This document shows, one piece after another, positions 15,164 through 23,376 of a DNA stretch of 64,000 nucleotides. The notes under the pieces are model-generated. The model was not told where the DNA came from. It saw only the letters and a program-made list of their open reading frames with translations, and did not search any database. The translations under genes and the position numbers were made by a program. The stretch is taken from assembly GCA_964571195.1 (NCBI GenBank), contig CAZNAD010000012.1, forward strand, positions 3,833-67,832, read 5' to 3'. Numbering within the stretch: the stretch's first letter is position 1; each line of letters begins with the position of its first letter. The stretch is from PALSA-1006 sp964571195 (GTDB lineage: Bacteria > Pseudomonadota > Gammaproteobacteria > Burkholderiales > Gallionellaceae).

Positions 15164-15973
15164 ATGTCGAACTTCGTTCCAACACTGCTTGCTTTCTTGG
15201 CTTACAGCGCGCTGGCTGTCGTCTTCTGGCGGGCGCAGGTCGCGGGCAATGCGGAAGCGCTGAATCGAAGCGCGCTGGGACATGCCGTCGGCCTCCCGCT
15301 GGCACTGCATGCCTGGTTGCTGTACGAAAACCTGTTCATCGGCAGCAGCCTCAACCTGGGCCTGGTGTATGCACTTTCGCTGATTCTGTGGCTGACCATG
15401 CTGGTGTATTGGGTGGCACGTTTCTTTTACCCGCTGTCCAGTCTGTTGACGCTGGTGTTGCCACTGGCGGCGGTTGGCGTCGCCTTGCCTGCCTTGTTTC
15501 CGGCGCTCCATCTGTCCGAACCGACCTCGTGGATGTTTGATGCACACGTGCTGGTTGCCATGCTGGCCTATAGCCTGTTCACCATCGCCGCCCTGCATGC
15601 GGGATTGATGTCGCTGGTCGAGAAACGCTTGCACCACGCCACCCTGCCCAAAGTGTTGAAGAATCTGCCGCCGCTGCTGACCATGGAAACTTTGCTGTTC
15701 CGTATCATCAGCGTGGGCTTGGTGTTGCTGACCCTGACTCTGGTTTCGGGGATCGTGTTCTCCGAGCAGATATTCGGCAAGCCTTGGCAGTTTAACCACA
15801 AGGTGTTGTTCGGTTTCATTTCGTGGGCGGTATTCGGTGTGCTGCTGCTAGGCCACACTTTTCAGGGCTGGCGTGGACGTACGGCAGTGCGCTGGACCCT
15901 GAGCGGGTTCGGTTTTTTGATCCTGGCCTATCTGGGTACGAAGTTCGTGCTGGAAGTCATCCTGCACCGTTGA
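15164..15973 (+). CDS. CcsA/YpjD-type cytochrome c assembly-like membrane protein
   Basis: A 269-aa integral membrane protein with about eight hydrophobic helices, belonging to the cytochrome c assembly (CcsA/CcmC-like) family. In this subgroup (E. coli YpjD/CorE) no haem-handling role is firmly established, though members carry a WxWxxx-like region and conserved histidines. Here conserved-looking histidines occur at HVLVAMLAYSLFTIAALHAG and FNHKVLFGFISWAVFGVLLLGH. The gene is divergent from ffh with a 68-bp promoter region and convergent with radC (12-bp gap). It is named by family only. Confidence 0.8.
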   Translation: MSNFVPTLLAFLAYSALAVVFWRAQVAGNAEALNRSALGHAVGLPLALHAWLLYENLFIGSSLNLGLVYALSLILWLTMLVYWVARFFYPLSSLLTLVLPLAAVGVALPALFPALHLSEPTSWMFDAHVLVAMLAYSLFTIAALHAGLMSLVEKRLHHATLPKVLKNLPPLLTMETLLFRIISVGLVLLTLTLVSGIVFSEQIFGKPWQFNHKVLFGFISWAVFGVLLLGHTFQGWRGRTAVRWTLSGFGFLILAYLGTKFVLEVILHR

Positions 15974-15984
15974 GTCGCACGCCG

Positions 15985-16659
15985 CTACAACATCCCTTTT
16001 TCCGCAAATGACAGACACCCCGCTCCGGCCACGATGAAGTGATCGAGCACGCGCACATCCACCAAAGCGAGCGCTTGCTTCAACGCATCGGTCAACAACC
16101 GATCCGACTGACTCGGTTCCGCCACACCGCTGGGATGATTGTGCGCAAAGATGACTGCCGCCGCATTCAGCGCCAAGGCACGTTTCACCACCTCGCGCGG
16201 ATACACACTGGTCTGGGTGAGTGTGCCATTAAACATCTCTTCAGCGGCGATGACGCGATGTTGCGCATCCAGGAAGATCACCAAAAACACCTCCTGCTCG
16301 CGCCCGCGCAACAGCAATTGCAGATAGCTGCGCACCGCCGCAGGTGAATTCAACGCATCACCGCTGCGCATCTCCTCCTGCAACGCGCGCCGCGACATCT
16401 CTAGCACCGCCTGCAACTGCACATACTTCGCCTGCCCCATGCCGTGGATGTCGCAGAACTCCTTCTCACTAGCGGCGAACAACTGGGTCAGATTACCGAA
16501 GCGCATGAGCAACTCGCGCGCCAAATCCACCGCACTTTTCCCGACCACCCCCGTGCGCAAAAAGATCGCCAGCAACTCGGCATCGGAAAGCGCAGATGCT
16601 CCGCGCTGAAGAAGCTTCTCTCTGGGACGCTCTCCGGCAGGCCAATCCGTGATGCTCAT
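15985..16659 (-). CDS. radC: RadC family JAB-domain protein
   Basis: A 224-aa protein with an N-terminal helix-hairpin-helix region (REKLLQRGASALSDAELLAIFLRTG) and a C-terminal JAB/MPN metalloprotease-like domain with the signature HNHPSGVAEPSQSD. Despite the name, a DNA-repair function for RadC is not established. A good ribosome site (GAGGTGAAGC) precedes the ATG. It is convergent with the upstream CcsA-like gene and divergent from coaBC. Confidence 0.94.
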   Translation of the reverse strand: MSITDWPAGERPREKLLQRGASALSDAELLAIFLRTGVVGKSAVDLARELLMRFGNLTQLFAASEKEFCDIHGMGQAKYVQLQAVLEMSRRALQEEMRSGDALNSPAAVRSYLQLLLRGREQEVFLVIFLDAQHRVIAAEEMFNGTLTQTSVYPREVVKRALALNAAAVIFAHNHPSGVAEPSQSDRLLTDALKQALALVDVRVLDHFIVAGAGCLSFAEKGML

Positions 16660-16815
16660 GCTTCACCTCGATTCATTCCGCTGCATGGTTAGCCCCCTGA
16701 AATATGAGCTGCACCCTACTTAGCCCCACCCACTGCGTCAATATGCCGTTTGGTCTAGATACTCGCTTATGCTGCACGCTTTACGGCAAGGCACTAGGCT
16801 CACTTTCTTGTTAAG

Positions 16816-18075
16816 ATGCGCGCCACTATGGAACAAGCCACTCAAAAACGCATCGTGCTCGGCATCACCGGCGGCATCGCGGCCTACAAGGCGGCGGAGT
16901 TGGCGCGCCTGCTGGTGAAGCAGGGTGTCGATGTGCAGGTGGCAATGACCGAGGCGGCGACGCACTTCATTACACCCGCGACCATGCAGGCACTCACCGG
17001 GCATGCGGTGTTGATCGACCAGTGGCAGGACGACAAGGGTATGGCGCACATCCAGTCCAGTCGCATCGCCGATGCCATCGTGATCGCCCCCGCCACGGCG
17101 GACTTCATCGCCAAGCTGGCTAACGGCCTTGCCGATGATCTGCTCTCCACTTTATGTCTGGCACGCGATTGCCCGTTGCTGGTCGCCCCGGCGATGAACA
17201 AACAGATGTGGTCTAACGCGGCGACGCAGCGCAACGTGCAGCGACTCAGCGCCGATGGCGTGACGCTGCTCGGCCCGGTGAGTGGTGTACAGGCGTGCGG
17301 CGAAGAAGGTATGGGGCGCATGCTGGAGGCGGAGGAGTTGGCACGGGAGGTGGTGGGAGTTTTACAGAGCAGCGATGCACTGAGCGAGGGTTTCCCCACC
17401 CTAACCCTCCCCCAAAGGGAGAGGGAATTGAGCGGGGTGAAGATACTCATCACGGCGGGCCCGACTTATGAAGCCATCGACGCGGTGCGTGGCATCACCA
17501 ATCGCAGCAGCGGCAAGATGGGGTATGCGATTGCACAGGCGGCACAGGAGTTGGGCGCGCAAGTCACGCTGGTCTCCGGTCCGACTGCATTGCCCCGTCC
17601 GAAGGGTATGCAGATCATCGACGTTACCAGTGCTGCCGAGATGTTCGAGGCGGTGAAACGTTGTGTGACAGATACCGATATGTTCATCGGTGTGGCTGCC
17701 GTGGCGGACTACCGTGTGGCGCAAACCAGCGAACAGAAGATCAAGAAGAGTGATGCCAAACTGACGCTGGAGCTGCTTCCCAATCCAGATATCCTGGCTT
17801 ATGTCGCGTCCTTGCCGGACGCGCCGTTCTGCGTGGGCTTCGCCGCCGAGAGTGAGAATCTGCACGAGTACGCCGAACAAAAGCGCCGCGCCAAAAAACT
17901 GCCCTTGCTGGCCGCGAATCTGGCGCAGCGCGCCATTGGCGCGGACGACAACGAACTGGTCTTGTTCGACGACGCGGGTGAACACCGTCTGCCGCTGGCG
18001 GACAAACTGACTCTGGCGCGGGCATTGTTGCTTCACGCCACCATGCTCTACAAGAAGAAAGGGAGGTCGCAATGA
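16816..18075 (+). CDS. coaBC: Bifunctional phosphopantothenoylcysteine decarboxylase/synthetase CoaBC
   Basis: A 419-aa coenzyme A biosynthesis enzyme. The N-terminal CoaC flavoprotein domain (about 1-185) has GITGGIAAYKAAEL, the PAMNKQMW-type motif and the active-site loop ACGEEGMGRM. The C-terminal CoaB domain (about 207-410) begins KILITAGPTYEAIDAVRGITN. The linker between them, about residues 191-206, is encoded by a dispersed palindromic repeat read in frame (FPTLTLPQRERELS). ATG at 16828 (MEQATQKRIVLG) is an alternative start. Its stop overlaps the dut start (ATGA), so the two genes are coupled. Confidence 0.94.
   Translation: MRATMEQATQKRIVLGITGGIAAYKAAELARLLVKQGVDVQVAMTEAATHFITPATMQALTGHAVLIDQWQDDKGMAHIQSSRIADAIVIAPATADFIAKLANGLADDLLSTLCLARDCPLLVAPAMNKQMWSNAATQRNVQRLSADGVTLLGPVSGVQACGEEGMGRMLEAEELAREVVGVLQSSDALSEGFPTLTLPQRERELSGVKILITAGPTYEAIDAVRGITNRSSGKMGYAIAQAAQELGAQVTLVSGPTALPRPKGMQIIDVTSAAEMFEAVKRCVTDTDMFIGVAAVADYRVAQTSEQKIKKSDAKLTLELLPNPDILAYVASLPDAPFCVGFAAESENLHEYAEQKRRAKKLPLLAANLAQRAIGADDNELVLFDDAGEHRLPLADKLTLARALLLHATMLYKKKGRSQ
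17386..17440 (+). repeat. Dispersed palindromic repeat inserted in frame within coaBC
   Basis: A C-rich/G-rich imperfect palindrome whose core pairs CCCTCCCCC with GGGAGAGGG around AAA, flanked by CCCCACC and GCGGGGTG. It looks like a common type of intergenic REP-like element, but it sits exactly between the CoaC and CoaB coding domains and keeps the frame open. Confidence 0.7.
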
Positions 18076-18521
18076 AGAAGGTGGATGTGAAGATTCTCGA
18101 CAAGCGCTTGCACGAACAGCCGCCCAGTTATGGCACGCCGGGTTCGGCGGGTATCGATCTGCGTGCCTGTATCGACCACAACATGGTGATACAGCCCGGC
18201 CAATGTGAGCTTATCCCCAGCGGTATCGCCATCCATCTGGCCGACCAGCATTATGCTGCGATGATCTTGCCACGCTCCGGTCTGGGGCACAAACACGGTA
18301 TCGTGCTGGGCAATCTGGTCGGCCTGATCGACTCGGACTATCAGGGGCAGATTTTCGTTTCGCTGTGGAACCGGGGCCACCATCCATTCACGCTGATGCC
18401 GCTGGAGCGGATGGCGCAATTGGTGGTTGTTCCGGTTGCCCAGGTACAGTTCAACATCGTGGAAGAGTTCCCGCTGAGTCAGCGCGGCAGTGGTGGTTTT
18501 GGCAGCACCGGCAAGCATTGA
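18072..18521 (+). CDS. dut: dUTP pyrophosphatase (dUTPase)
   Basis: A 149-aa homotrimeric dUTPase that hydrolyses dUTP to dUMP and PPi, keeping uracil out of DNA. The five family motifs are visible: GSAGIDLRA, LPRSGLGHKHGIVLGN, GLIDSDYQGQ, RMAQLVVVPV and the C-terminal RGSGGFGSTG. It starts within the coaBC stop codon (ATGA overlap) and is followed by a strong terminator, so coaBC-dut is a two-gene operon. Confidence 0.97.
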   Translation: MKKVDVKILDKRLHEQPPSYGTPGSAGIDLRACIDHNMVIQPGQCELIPSGIAIHLADQHYAAMILPRSGLGHKHGIVLGNLVGLIDSDYQGQIFVSLWNRGHHPFTLMPLERMAQLVVVPVAQVQFNIVEEFPLSQRGSGGFGSTGKH

Positions 18522-18537
18522 CCTGATCTTGGAACAC

Positions 18538-18568
18538 AAAAAAGCCCGCGTTCAACGCGGGCTTTTTT
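18538..18568. terminator. Rho-independent terminator after dut
   Basis: The stem GCCCGCG/CGCGGGC with a TTCAA loop is flanked by an A-run and a T-run. It ends coaBC-dut on the plus strand and could also serve the convergent PEGA-domain gene. Confidence 0.93.
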
Positions 18569-18586
18569 GTGTTGTCTGCCACCGAT

Positions 18587-19519
18587 TCAGCGTTCCAGTG
18601 CCAGCTCCAGTTCAGTGGTATCACCTTTGCGTATCGATATTTTTTCCGCAGCCGTCTTGTAACCTTCCGCTTTGACACTCACATCGTGGATGCCGGTCTC
18701 GATCTCCGCCCGCAACGGCGACATGCCAAAATACACTCCGTCCAGATAGATCTTGGCACGTGCTGGTTTGGTCGTCAGCGCGAGCGTGCCGTTCGTTCCG
18801 GAGGCGGCTTTAGCTGTTGAGGCCCCTGTGGCCTGGAGCACGGTCACTCCGGCAATCGATTTGGTGCCCGGTGTCAGATTGAACAGATCAGGGCGTACGG
18901 CCATCAGGCTGCCACCGATTGCATCGACGGTTTTCTGGGTGGCGATGCCAAGCTCAACACGAAGAAAGCTGGCAACATCACTCTTGCTGTTGCCTGAAAT
19001 ACCCGCGAACCGGTCTTTCCGTTCTGCAACCACGCCAGACCAGATCACCTTGCCCGAAGAAGTTTCTTTCAATGTGCTTTCCAGCTGGATGATTACCTCA
19101 TCTCGTGCCTTGGCGCTGTAGGTCAATTCCCTGATTGTCCCGCTTAGCTCGTACAAAGCGCCACTACTATCCTTTACTAAGGGAAATCCGGCATCGTCAA
19201 AACTTTTTCGGATTGAATCGGCAACCACTTCGGTTGCAGGGCGGTCCAACACCAACTCTTTCCCCCATATGCCCGAAATCCGTTGTGTCGACTCACCGAT
19301 CTTTTTCGGAGACATACCTGCACGTGCATCGGTGTATCCAGCGACGTATATGGAGGCACCATATTTAACTAAAGGTGCATTAGGATTCGGCTTCTTGCTT
19401 TCGACTATCTGGATGGCATCATCCGAGGAGTCAAACCAGCCAGCGTACAGATTGGTGCTACAACTGCCGAAGAGAGCAAACAAAAAAAATATCAAGCTGC
19501 GCAAGAATGATCGGTTCAC
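18587..19519 (-). CDS. Exported PEGA-domain protein
   Basis: A protein of about 310 aa with an N-terminal signal sequence (MNRSFLRSLIFFLFALFG when started at GTG 19519) and a likely cleavage near YAG. The middle part (about 40-210) is a mixed alpha/beta domain without a family I recognise; it includes a segment (VIIQLESTLKETSSGKVIWS) reminiscent of outer-membrane-associated assembly proteins. The C-terminal 70 residues form a PEGA domain (TTKPARAKIYLDGVYFGMSP...GIHDVSVKAEGYKT), a beta-rich surface module. GTG at 19519 is preferred because a purine-rich stretch precedes it; TTG at 19534 is possible. It is convergent with dut. Function unknown; probably periplasmic or outer-membrane attached. 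Confidence 0.75.
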   Translation of the reverse strand: MNRSFLRSLIFFLFALFGSCSTNLYAGWFDSSDDAIQIVESKKPNPNAPLVKYGASIYVAGYTDARAGMSPKKIGESTQRISGIWGKELVLDRPATEVVADSIRKSFDDAGFPLVKDSSGALYELSGTIRELTYSAKARDEVIIQLESTLKETSSGKVIWSGVVAERKDRFAGISGNSKSDVASFLRVELGIATQKTVDAIGGSLMAVRPDLFNLTPGTKSIAGVTVLQATGASTAKAASGTNGTLALTTKPARAKIYLDGVYFGMSPLRAEIETGIHDVSVKAEGYKTAAEKISIRKGDTTELELALER

Positions 19520-19567
19520 GTTATATTCTTTCAAAAGAGTGTCGGATTGGGAGAAGTCCTTATTGTA

Positions 19568-20110
19568 TCAACCGCCGAGCGATTGCATGTTGGCATCATG
19601 ATGTTTGGCTTTATTTCCCCGGCTGGACGTGTTCTTGATCGCGGGAAGGAAACGAACCAGTTCATTCAGCGCCATGGTGTACACCTCGCGTTTGAATTCG
19701 ATCACACTGTCCATTTCTATCCAGTAGTCGTTCCAGCGCCAGGCGTCGAACTCGGGATGACCCGAAGCGCGCAACGACACATCACAATCGCGCCCGATCA
19801 GACGCAACAGGAACCAGATCTGTTTCTGTCCCTTGTAATTGCCGCGCGAATCGCGGCGTACCCAACTTTGCGGCACTTCGTAACGCATCCAGTCGCGGGT
19901 GCGGCCCAGGATCTCGACATGGTCGGCGAGCAAGCCGACTTCTTCATGCAGTTCCCGATACATGGCCTGTTCGGGGGTCTCGCCGTGTTGTATCCCGCCT
20001 TGCGGGAATTGCCACGCATCCTGGCGGATACGTTTGCCCCAAAATACCTGATTCTTTGCGTTAGTCAGAATGATGCCGACGTTCGGGCGATAACCATCAC
20101 GGTCTATCAT
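19568..20110 (-). CDS. rppH: RNA pyrophosphohydrolase RppH (Nudix)
   Basis: A 180-aa Nudix hydrolase that removes pyrophosphate from 5'-triphosphate mRNA ends and so starts RNA decay. The N-terminus MIDRDGYRPNVGIIL is typical of RppH. The Nudix box runs GGIQHGETPEQAMYRELHEEVGL, with catalytic glutamates in REXXEE form (RELHEE). The ATG at 20110 has a GGGG-containing ribosome site; a start at 20122 would include that site in the coding region. The low-complexity C-terminus (SSRGNKAKHHDANMQSLGG) is not expected to be catalytic. Confidence 0.93.
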   Translation of the reverse strand: MIDRDGYRPNVGIILTNAKNQVFWGKRIRQDAWQFPQGGIQHGETPEQAMYRELHEEVGLLADHVEILGRTRDWMRYEVPQSWVRRDSRGNYKGQKQIWFLLRLIGRDCDVSLRASGHPEFDAWRWNDYWIEMDSVIEFKREVYTMALNELVRFLPAIKNTSSRGNKAKHHDANMQSLGG

Positions 20111-20200
20111 AATTCGCCCCACTCAATTGTTTATCGATGGGACGGATTGTTCCATATTTCGTGCGCACAGGAAAGAATTAAACCTAGAAACCGTAGTTGA

Positions 20201-20320
20201 ACGAAGCGTAGTGTACGTTCATCGTGGGGCAGGGCAAGGCAGGACGACGAGGAATGGTCGTTCCATTCCGGGGAGGAGCAACGCAGTCATGCGCTGCGAG
20301 GGACGTGCATTACGCTTCGT
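20201..20320 (+). ncRNA. Candidate structured RNA or palindromic element between rppH and proS
   Basis: Two 18-nt arms, 20201-20218 and 20303-20320, are complementary at all 18 positions if two G-U pairs are allowed. Inside, 20251-20269 forms a perfect 7-bp hairpin (GGAATGG/CCATTCC, 5-nt loop), and 20278-20297 another imperfect one. G-U pairs at the only two non-Watson-Crick positions favour selection on RNA. The element lies 155 bp before proS in a 365-bp gene-free gap. It matches no riboswitch or T-box I know, and a MITE-like repeat is the main alternative. Confidence 0.45.
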
Positions 20321-20475
20321 AGCGACTCACCCTCGGGGAGTGCGTGGATAAAAACGAGATCCTTTTCTGCTTATTTGCTTGCGGCCTCAATGGAGCGGTC
20401 AACTGCGGTTTCTAGGTTATAAGTCTGTTACGGTAGAATGCGCGCTCGTTAATACCCAACTTTACGGAAATCGTC

Positions 20476-22176
20476 ATGCGCGTCTCAAGATTCTTTATCT
20501 CCACCCTCAAAGAAGCCCCTTCCGAAGCGGAACTGCCCAGCCATAGACTGATGCTGCGTGCGGGTTATATCCGCAAACTGGCCAGCGGCCTGTATACCTG
20601 GATGCCACTGGGTTTGCGGGTGCTGCGTAAAGTCGAGAATGTGGTGCGCGAGGAGATGGACAGGAGCGGCGGTATCGAACTGCTGATGCCCGCCGTGCAA
20701 CCTGCCGAACTGTGGCAGGAGACCGGGCGCTGGGAAGTGTTCGGCCCGCAGATGTTGAAGATCAAGGACAGGCACGACAACCAGTTCTGCTTTGGCCCCA
20801 CCCACGAGGAAGTCATCACCGATATCGCGCGCCGCGAAGTGAAGAGTTACCGCCAGTTGCCGCTGAATTTCTACCAGATCCAGACCAAGTTCCGCGACGA
20901 AGTGCGCCCGCGTTTCGGTGTGATGCGCGCGCGCGAATTCGTGATGAAAGATGCCTACTCTTTTCACAGCAGCTTCGAGAGTCTTGAGCAGACCTACCGC
21001 GTGATGTACGACACCTATTCGCGCATCTTCACGCGCCTCGGCTTGCAGTTCCGCGCCGTGGCGGCGGACACGGGTGCCATCGGCGGCAGCGGTTCGCATG
21101 AGTTCCACGTGCTGGCCGATTCCGGCGAAGACGCGCTGGCATTCTGCCCGGATTCTGATTTCGCGGCGAACGTTGAGTTGGCTGAGGCTGTCGCACCTTC
21201 GACCAAACGCGCAGTGGCTACTCAAGAAATGCAGAAGGTCATCACGCCGGGGCAGAAGACCATCGAAGAGGTCGCCGCCTTCTTCAACACTTCCGCGCAG
21301 AACGTGCTGAAAGCCATCGCCGTGGTGAACCATGAGGGTGAATTCGTCCTGTTGCTGCTGCGTGGTGACCACCAGCTCAACGAGATCAAGGCATCCAAGG
21401 TGCTGGGCGAATTCCGCTTTGCCAGCGAAGATGAGGTGCATCGCAACATGAACTGCCGTACCGGCTACATCGGTCCGGTGAATGCCAAGGTGCGCGTACT
21501 GGCCGACCGTGCCGCTGCCGCAATGAGCGACTTCATCTGCGGTGCAAATGATGATGGTTTCCATTTCAGCGGCGTCAACTTTGGACGCGACGTGCCACTG
21601 GATGAAGCCAACGTGCACGATCTGCGTAACGTAGTGACTGGCGATGTCTCGCCCGACGGTAAAGGCACACTGGAATTGTGTCGCGGCATCGAAGTCGGTC
21701 ATATCTTCCAGTTGCGCACCAAATATTCCGAAGCACTGAATGCCACTTATCTGGACGAGAACGGTAAAACGCAGGTGATGGAGATGGGCTGTTACGGCAT
21801 CGGTGTGTCGCGCATCGTGGCCGCCGCCATCGAGCAGAACTTCGACGAGCGTGGCATCACTTTGCCCGCCGGCATGGCACCGTTCCAGGTGGCCATTGCG
21901 CCCATCGGTTTCAAGAAGAGCGATGCCGTACGTAATGCGGCGGAACAACTTTATGCCGAACTTGCCGCCGCAGGTATCGAGGTGTTGCTGGACGACCGCG
22001 ACGAACGTCCCGGTGTGATGTTCGCCGATCTGGAGTTGATCGGCATCCCGCATCGCATCGTGATCGGTGATCGCGGGCTGAAGGAAGGCAATGTGGAATA
22101 TCAGGGACGCCGCGACCCGGCAGCGCAAGTCATCCCCTTGTCAGATGTGGTGAAGCTCGTACAATCGAAACTATGA
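20476..22176 (+). CDS. proS: Prolyl-tRNA synthetase (bacterial type with editing domain)
   Basis: A 566-aa class II aminoacyl-tRNA synthetase that charges tRNA-Pro. The N-terminal catalytic core includes motif 2 (FRDEVRPRFGVMRAREFVMKDAYSF). A YbaK-like INS editing domain that clears Ala-tRNA-Pro lies between motifs 2 and 3 (about 225-400). Motif 3 is GCYGIGVSRIVAA, and an anticodon-binding domain closes the protein (about 470-566). Length matches ProRS of the E. coli type. The stop overlaps the start of the transglycosylase gene (ATGA). A structured intergenic element lies upstream. Confidence 0.97.
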   Translation: MRVSRFFISTLKEAPSEAELPSHRLMLRAGYIRKLASGLYTWMPLGLRVLRKVENVVREEMDRSGGIELLMPAVQPAELWQETGRWEVFGPQMLKIKDRHDNQFCFGPTHEEVITDIARREVKSYRQLPLNFYQIQTKFRDEVRPRFGVMRAREFVMKDAYSFHSSFESLEQTYRVMYDTYSRIFTRLGLQFRAVAADTGAIGGSGSHEFHVLADSGEDALAFCPDSDFAANVELAEAVAPSTKRAVATQEMQKVITPGQKTIEEVAAFFNTSAQNVLKAIAVVNHEGEFVLLLLRGDHQLNEIKASKVLGEFRFASEDEVHRNMNCRTGYIGPVNAKVRVLADRAAAAMSDFICGANDDGFHFSGVNFGRDVPLDEANVHDLRNVVTGDVSPDGKGTLELCRGIEVGHIFQLRTKYSEALNATYLDENGKTQVMEMGCYGIGVSRIVAAAIEQNFDERGITLPAGMAPFQVAIAPIGFKKSDAVRNAAEQLYAELAAAGIEVLLDDRDERPGVMFADLELIGIPHRIVIGDRGLKEGNVEYQGRRDPAAQVIPLSDVVKLVQSKL

Positions 22177-22880
22177 AAACAGGATGTAGGATCGAGGAAT
22201 TAGGTTTTAACATCGGCGCCCAAAAGTCCGACGGTTTTGCTTGTTCCTCGATCCTCAATCCTAATGTCTTAATCCTTGCCGTCTGCCTATGCCTTCCCTC
22301 CTTCGCTCATGCCGGAGCGCAGGCAGAAGAGCGTCTTTCCGCCAGTGTGCAGGCGGTATTGCAGCGCGCCGTGTCCGATCAAGCCGTTGCCCGTCCGGTG
22401 TTCGCCTCGCGTCAGGAAGGAGAGGCTTGGCTGGGCGAGATGTCGCGGCGTCTCGCCAAACGGATGCCGGACAGGGAATATCGTGAAGACTTCCTCAGTA
22501 CGGTGCATTACGAGGCGACCCGTGCCGGACTGGACCCGCACATGGTGCTGGGCTTGATCGAGGTGGAGAGCGGTTTCAGGAAATATGCCGTGTCGAATGT
22601 CGGGGCGCGCGGCTACATGCAGGTGATGCCCTTCTGGACCAGAACCATAGGCACGAGCGATCACGATCTGTTTCACCTGCGCACTAACCTGCGTTATGGC
22701 TGCACCATCCTGCGGCATTATCTGGATATCGAGAAAGGCAGCCTGTACCGGGCGCTGGGGCATTACAACGGCAGTCTGGGAAAGTCGGCCTACCCCAATA
22801 TGGTGAAGGCGGCCTGGCATAAACACTGGGCGAATCCGCAGCAACGTACCGCAGATGCGCAAACGGGGCGGGCGGGCTAG
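22173..22880 (+). CDS. Lytic transglycosylase (SLT family), exported
   Basis: A 235-aa peptidoglycan lytic transglycosylase. The SLT domain (about 110-215) has catalytic E132 in VESGF, followed by GARGYMQVMPFW and the HYNGSLG motif. Its start overlaps the proS stop. Residues 1-30 are odd: they are encoded by an inverted repeat (22188-22255) and precede the signal-like hydrophobic segment VLILAVCLCLPSFAHAG. No other in-frame ATG or GTG gives a normal signal peptide, so the extended N-terminus may be real or a start may have been lost to the repeat. It probably acts in the periplasm on cell-wall glycan. Confidence 0.85.
   Translation: MKTGCRIEELGFNIGAQKSDGFACSSILNPNVLILAVCLCLPSFAHAGAQAEERLSASVQAVLQRAVSDQAVARPVFASRQEGEAWLGEMSRRLAKRMPDREYREDFLSTVHYEATRAGLDPHMVLGLIEVESGFRKYAVSNVGARGYMQVMPFWTRTIGTSDHDLFHLRTNLRYGCTILRHYLDIEKGSLYRALGHYNGSLGKSAYPNMVKAAWHKHWANPQQRTADAQTGRAG
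22188..22255. repeat. Inverted repeat within the transglycosylase N-terminal coding region
   Basis: AGGATCGAGGAA (22188-22199) is repeated in perfect inversion at 22244-22255 with a 44-nt loop. Imperfect copies of GGATTAGG-like words sit next to both arms. It resembles a dispersed intergenic palindrome that has become coding. Confidence 0.6.
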
Positions 22881-22881
22881 T

Positions 22882-23376
22882 CTATTGTTCTGCCGCCGCC
22901 GGGGTGTTGTGTTTGTTCTTGAGCAAGAGGTAAGTCTCGATCTCCGCCCGCGTTACCATCCCCTCCTGAAAACTCACCAGCTTCCCTGTCGGGTCGTACA
23001 GGTATGAGGTAGGCAAGGCCTGTACCGGGCCGACTTCATACTCGGCCATGGTATAGCTGCCGATCACCAGCGGATAGCTGATCGCATGTTTGGCTGCGAA
23101 TGCGGCGACTGCGGAGCGTTTCGAATCCAGCGCGATGCCGATCACGACCAGATCGGAATTCTTGTGGGCATTATGCAGGGCGACCAGATCCGGCGTCTCC
23201 TGTTCGCAGGGCGGGCACCAGGTAGCCCAGAAATTCACCAGTATCCATTTCCCGCGATAGTCGGCCTGGCGGATAAGATTGCCCTGCGTGTCCTTGAAGC
23301 TGAATTCCTTTGCCGAGGCCGTGACGGCCATGATCGACAGCAACACCAGCGTGAGGGCGCGAAAGATGTTCATCAA
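22882..23376 (-). CDS. TlpA/ResA-like periplasmic thiol-disulfide oxidoreductase
   Basis: A 164-aa thioredoxin-fold protein with a signal peptide (MMNIFRALTLVLLSIMAVTASA) and the redox motif WCPPC within VNFWATWCPPCEQETPDL. The cis-Pro region is ALPTSYLYDPTGK. Such proteins reduce periplasmic disulfides, often for cytochrome c maturation or oxidative-stress protection; the partner here is unknown. Its start overlaps the stop of the upstream YqhA-like gene by 4 bp, so they are co-transcribed. It is convergent with the transglycosylase gene. Confidence 0.88.
   Translation of the reverse strand: MMNIFRALTLVLLSIMAVTASAKEFSFKDTQGNLIRQADYRGKWILVNFWATWCPPCEQETPDLVALHNAHKNSDLVVIGIALDSKRSAVAAFAAKHAISYPLVIGSYTMAEYEVGPVQALPTSYLYDPTGKLVSFQEGMVTRAEIETYLLLKNKHNTPAAAEQ

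Noticed and set aside
20485..22128. A 547-codon open frame on the minus strand
   Set aside because: It lies entirely antisense to proS, a clear synthetase; its product is low-complexity and resembles no family. It is a codon-usage shadow.
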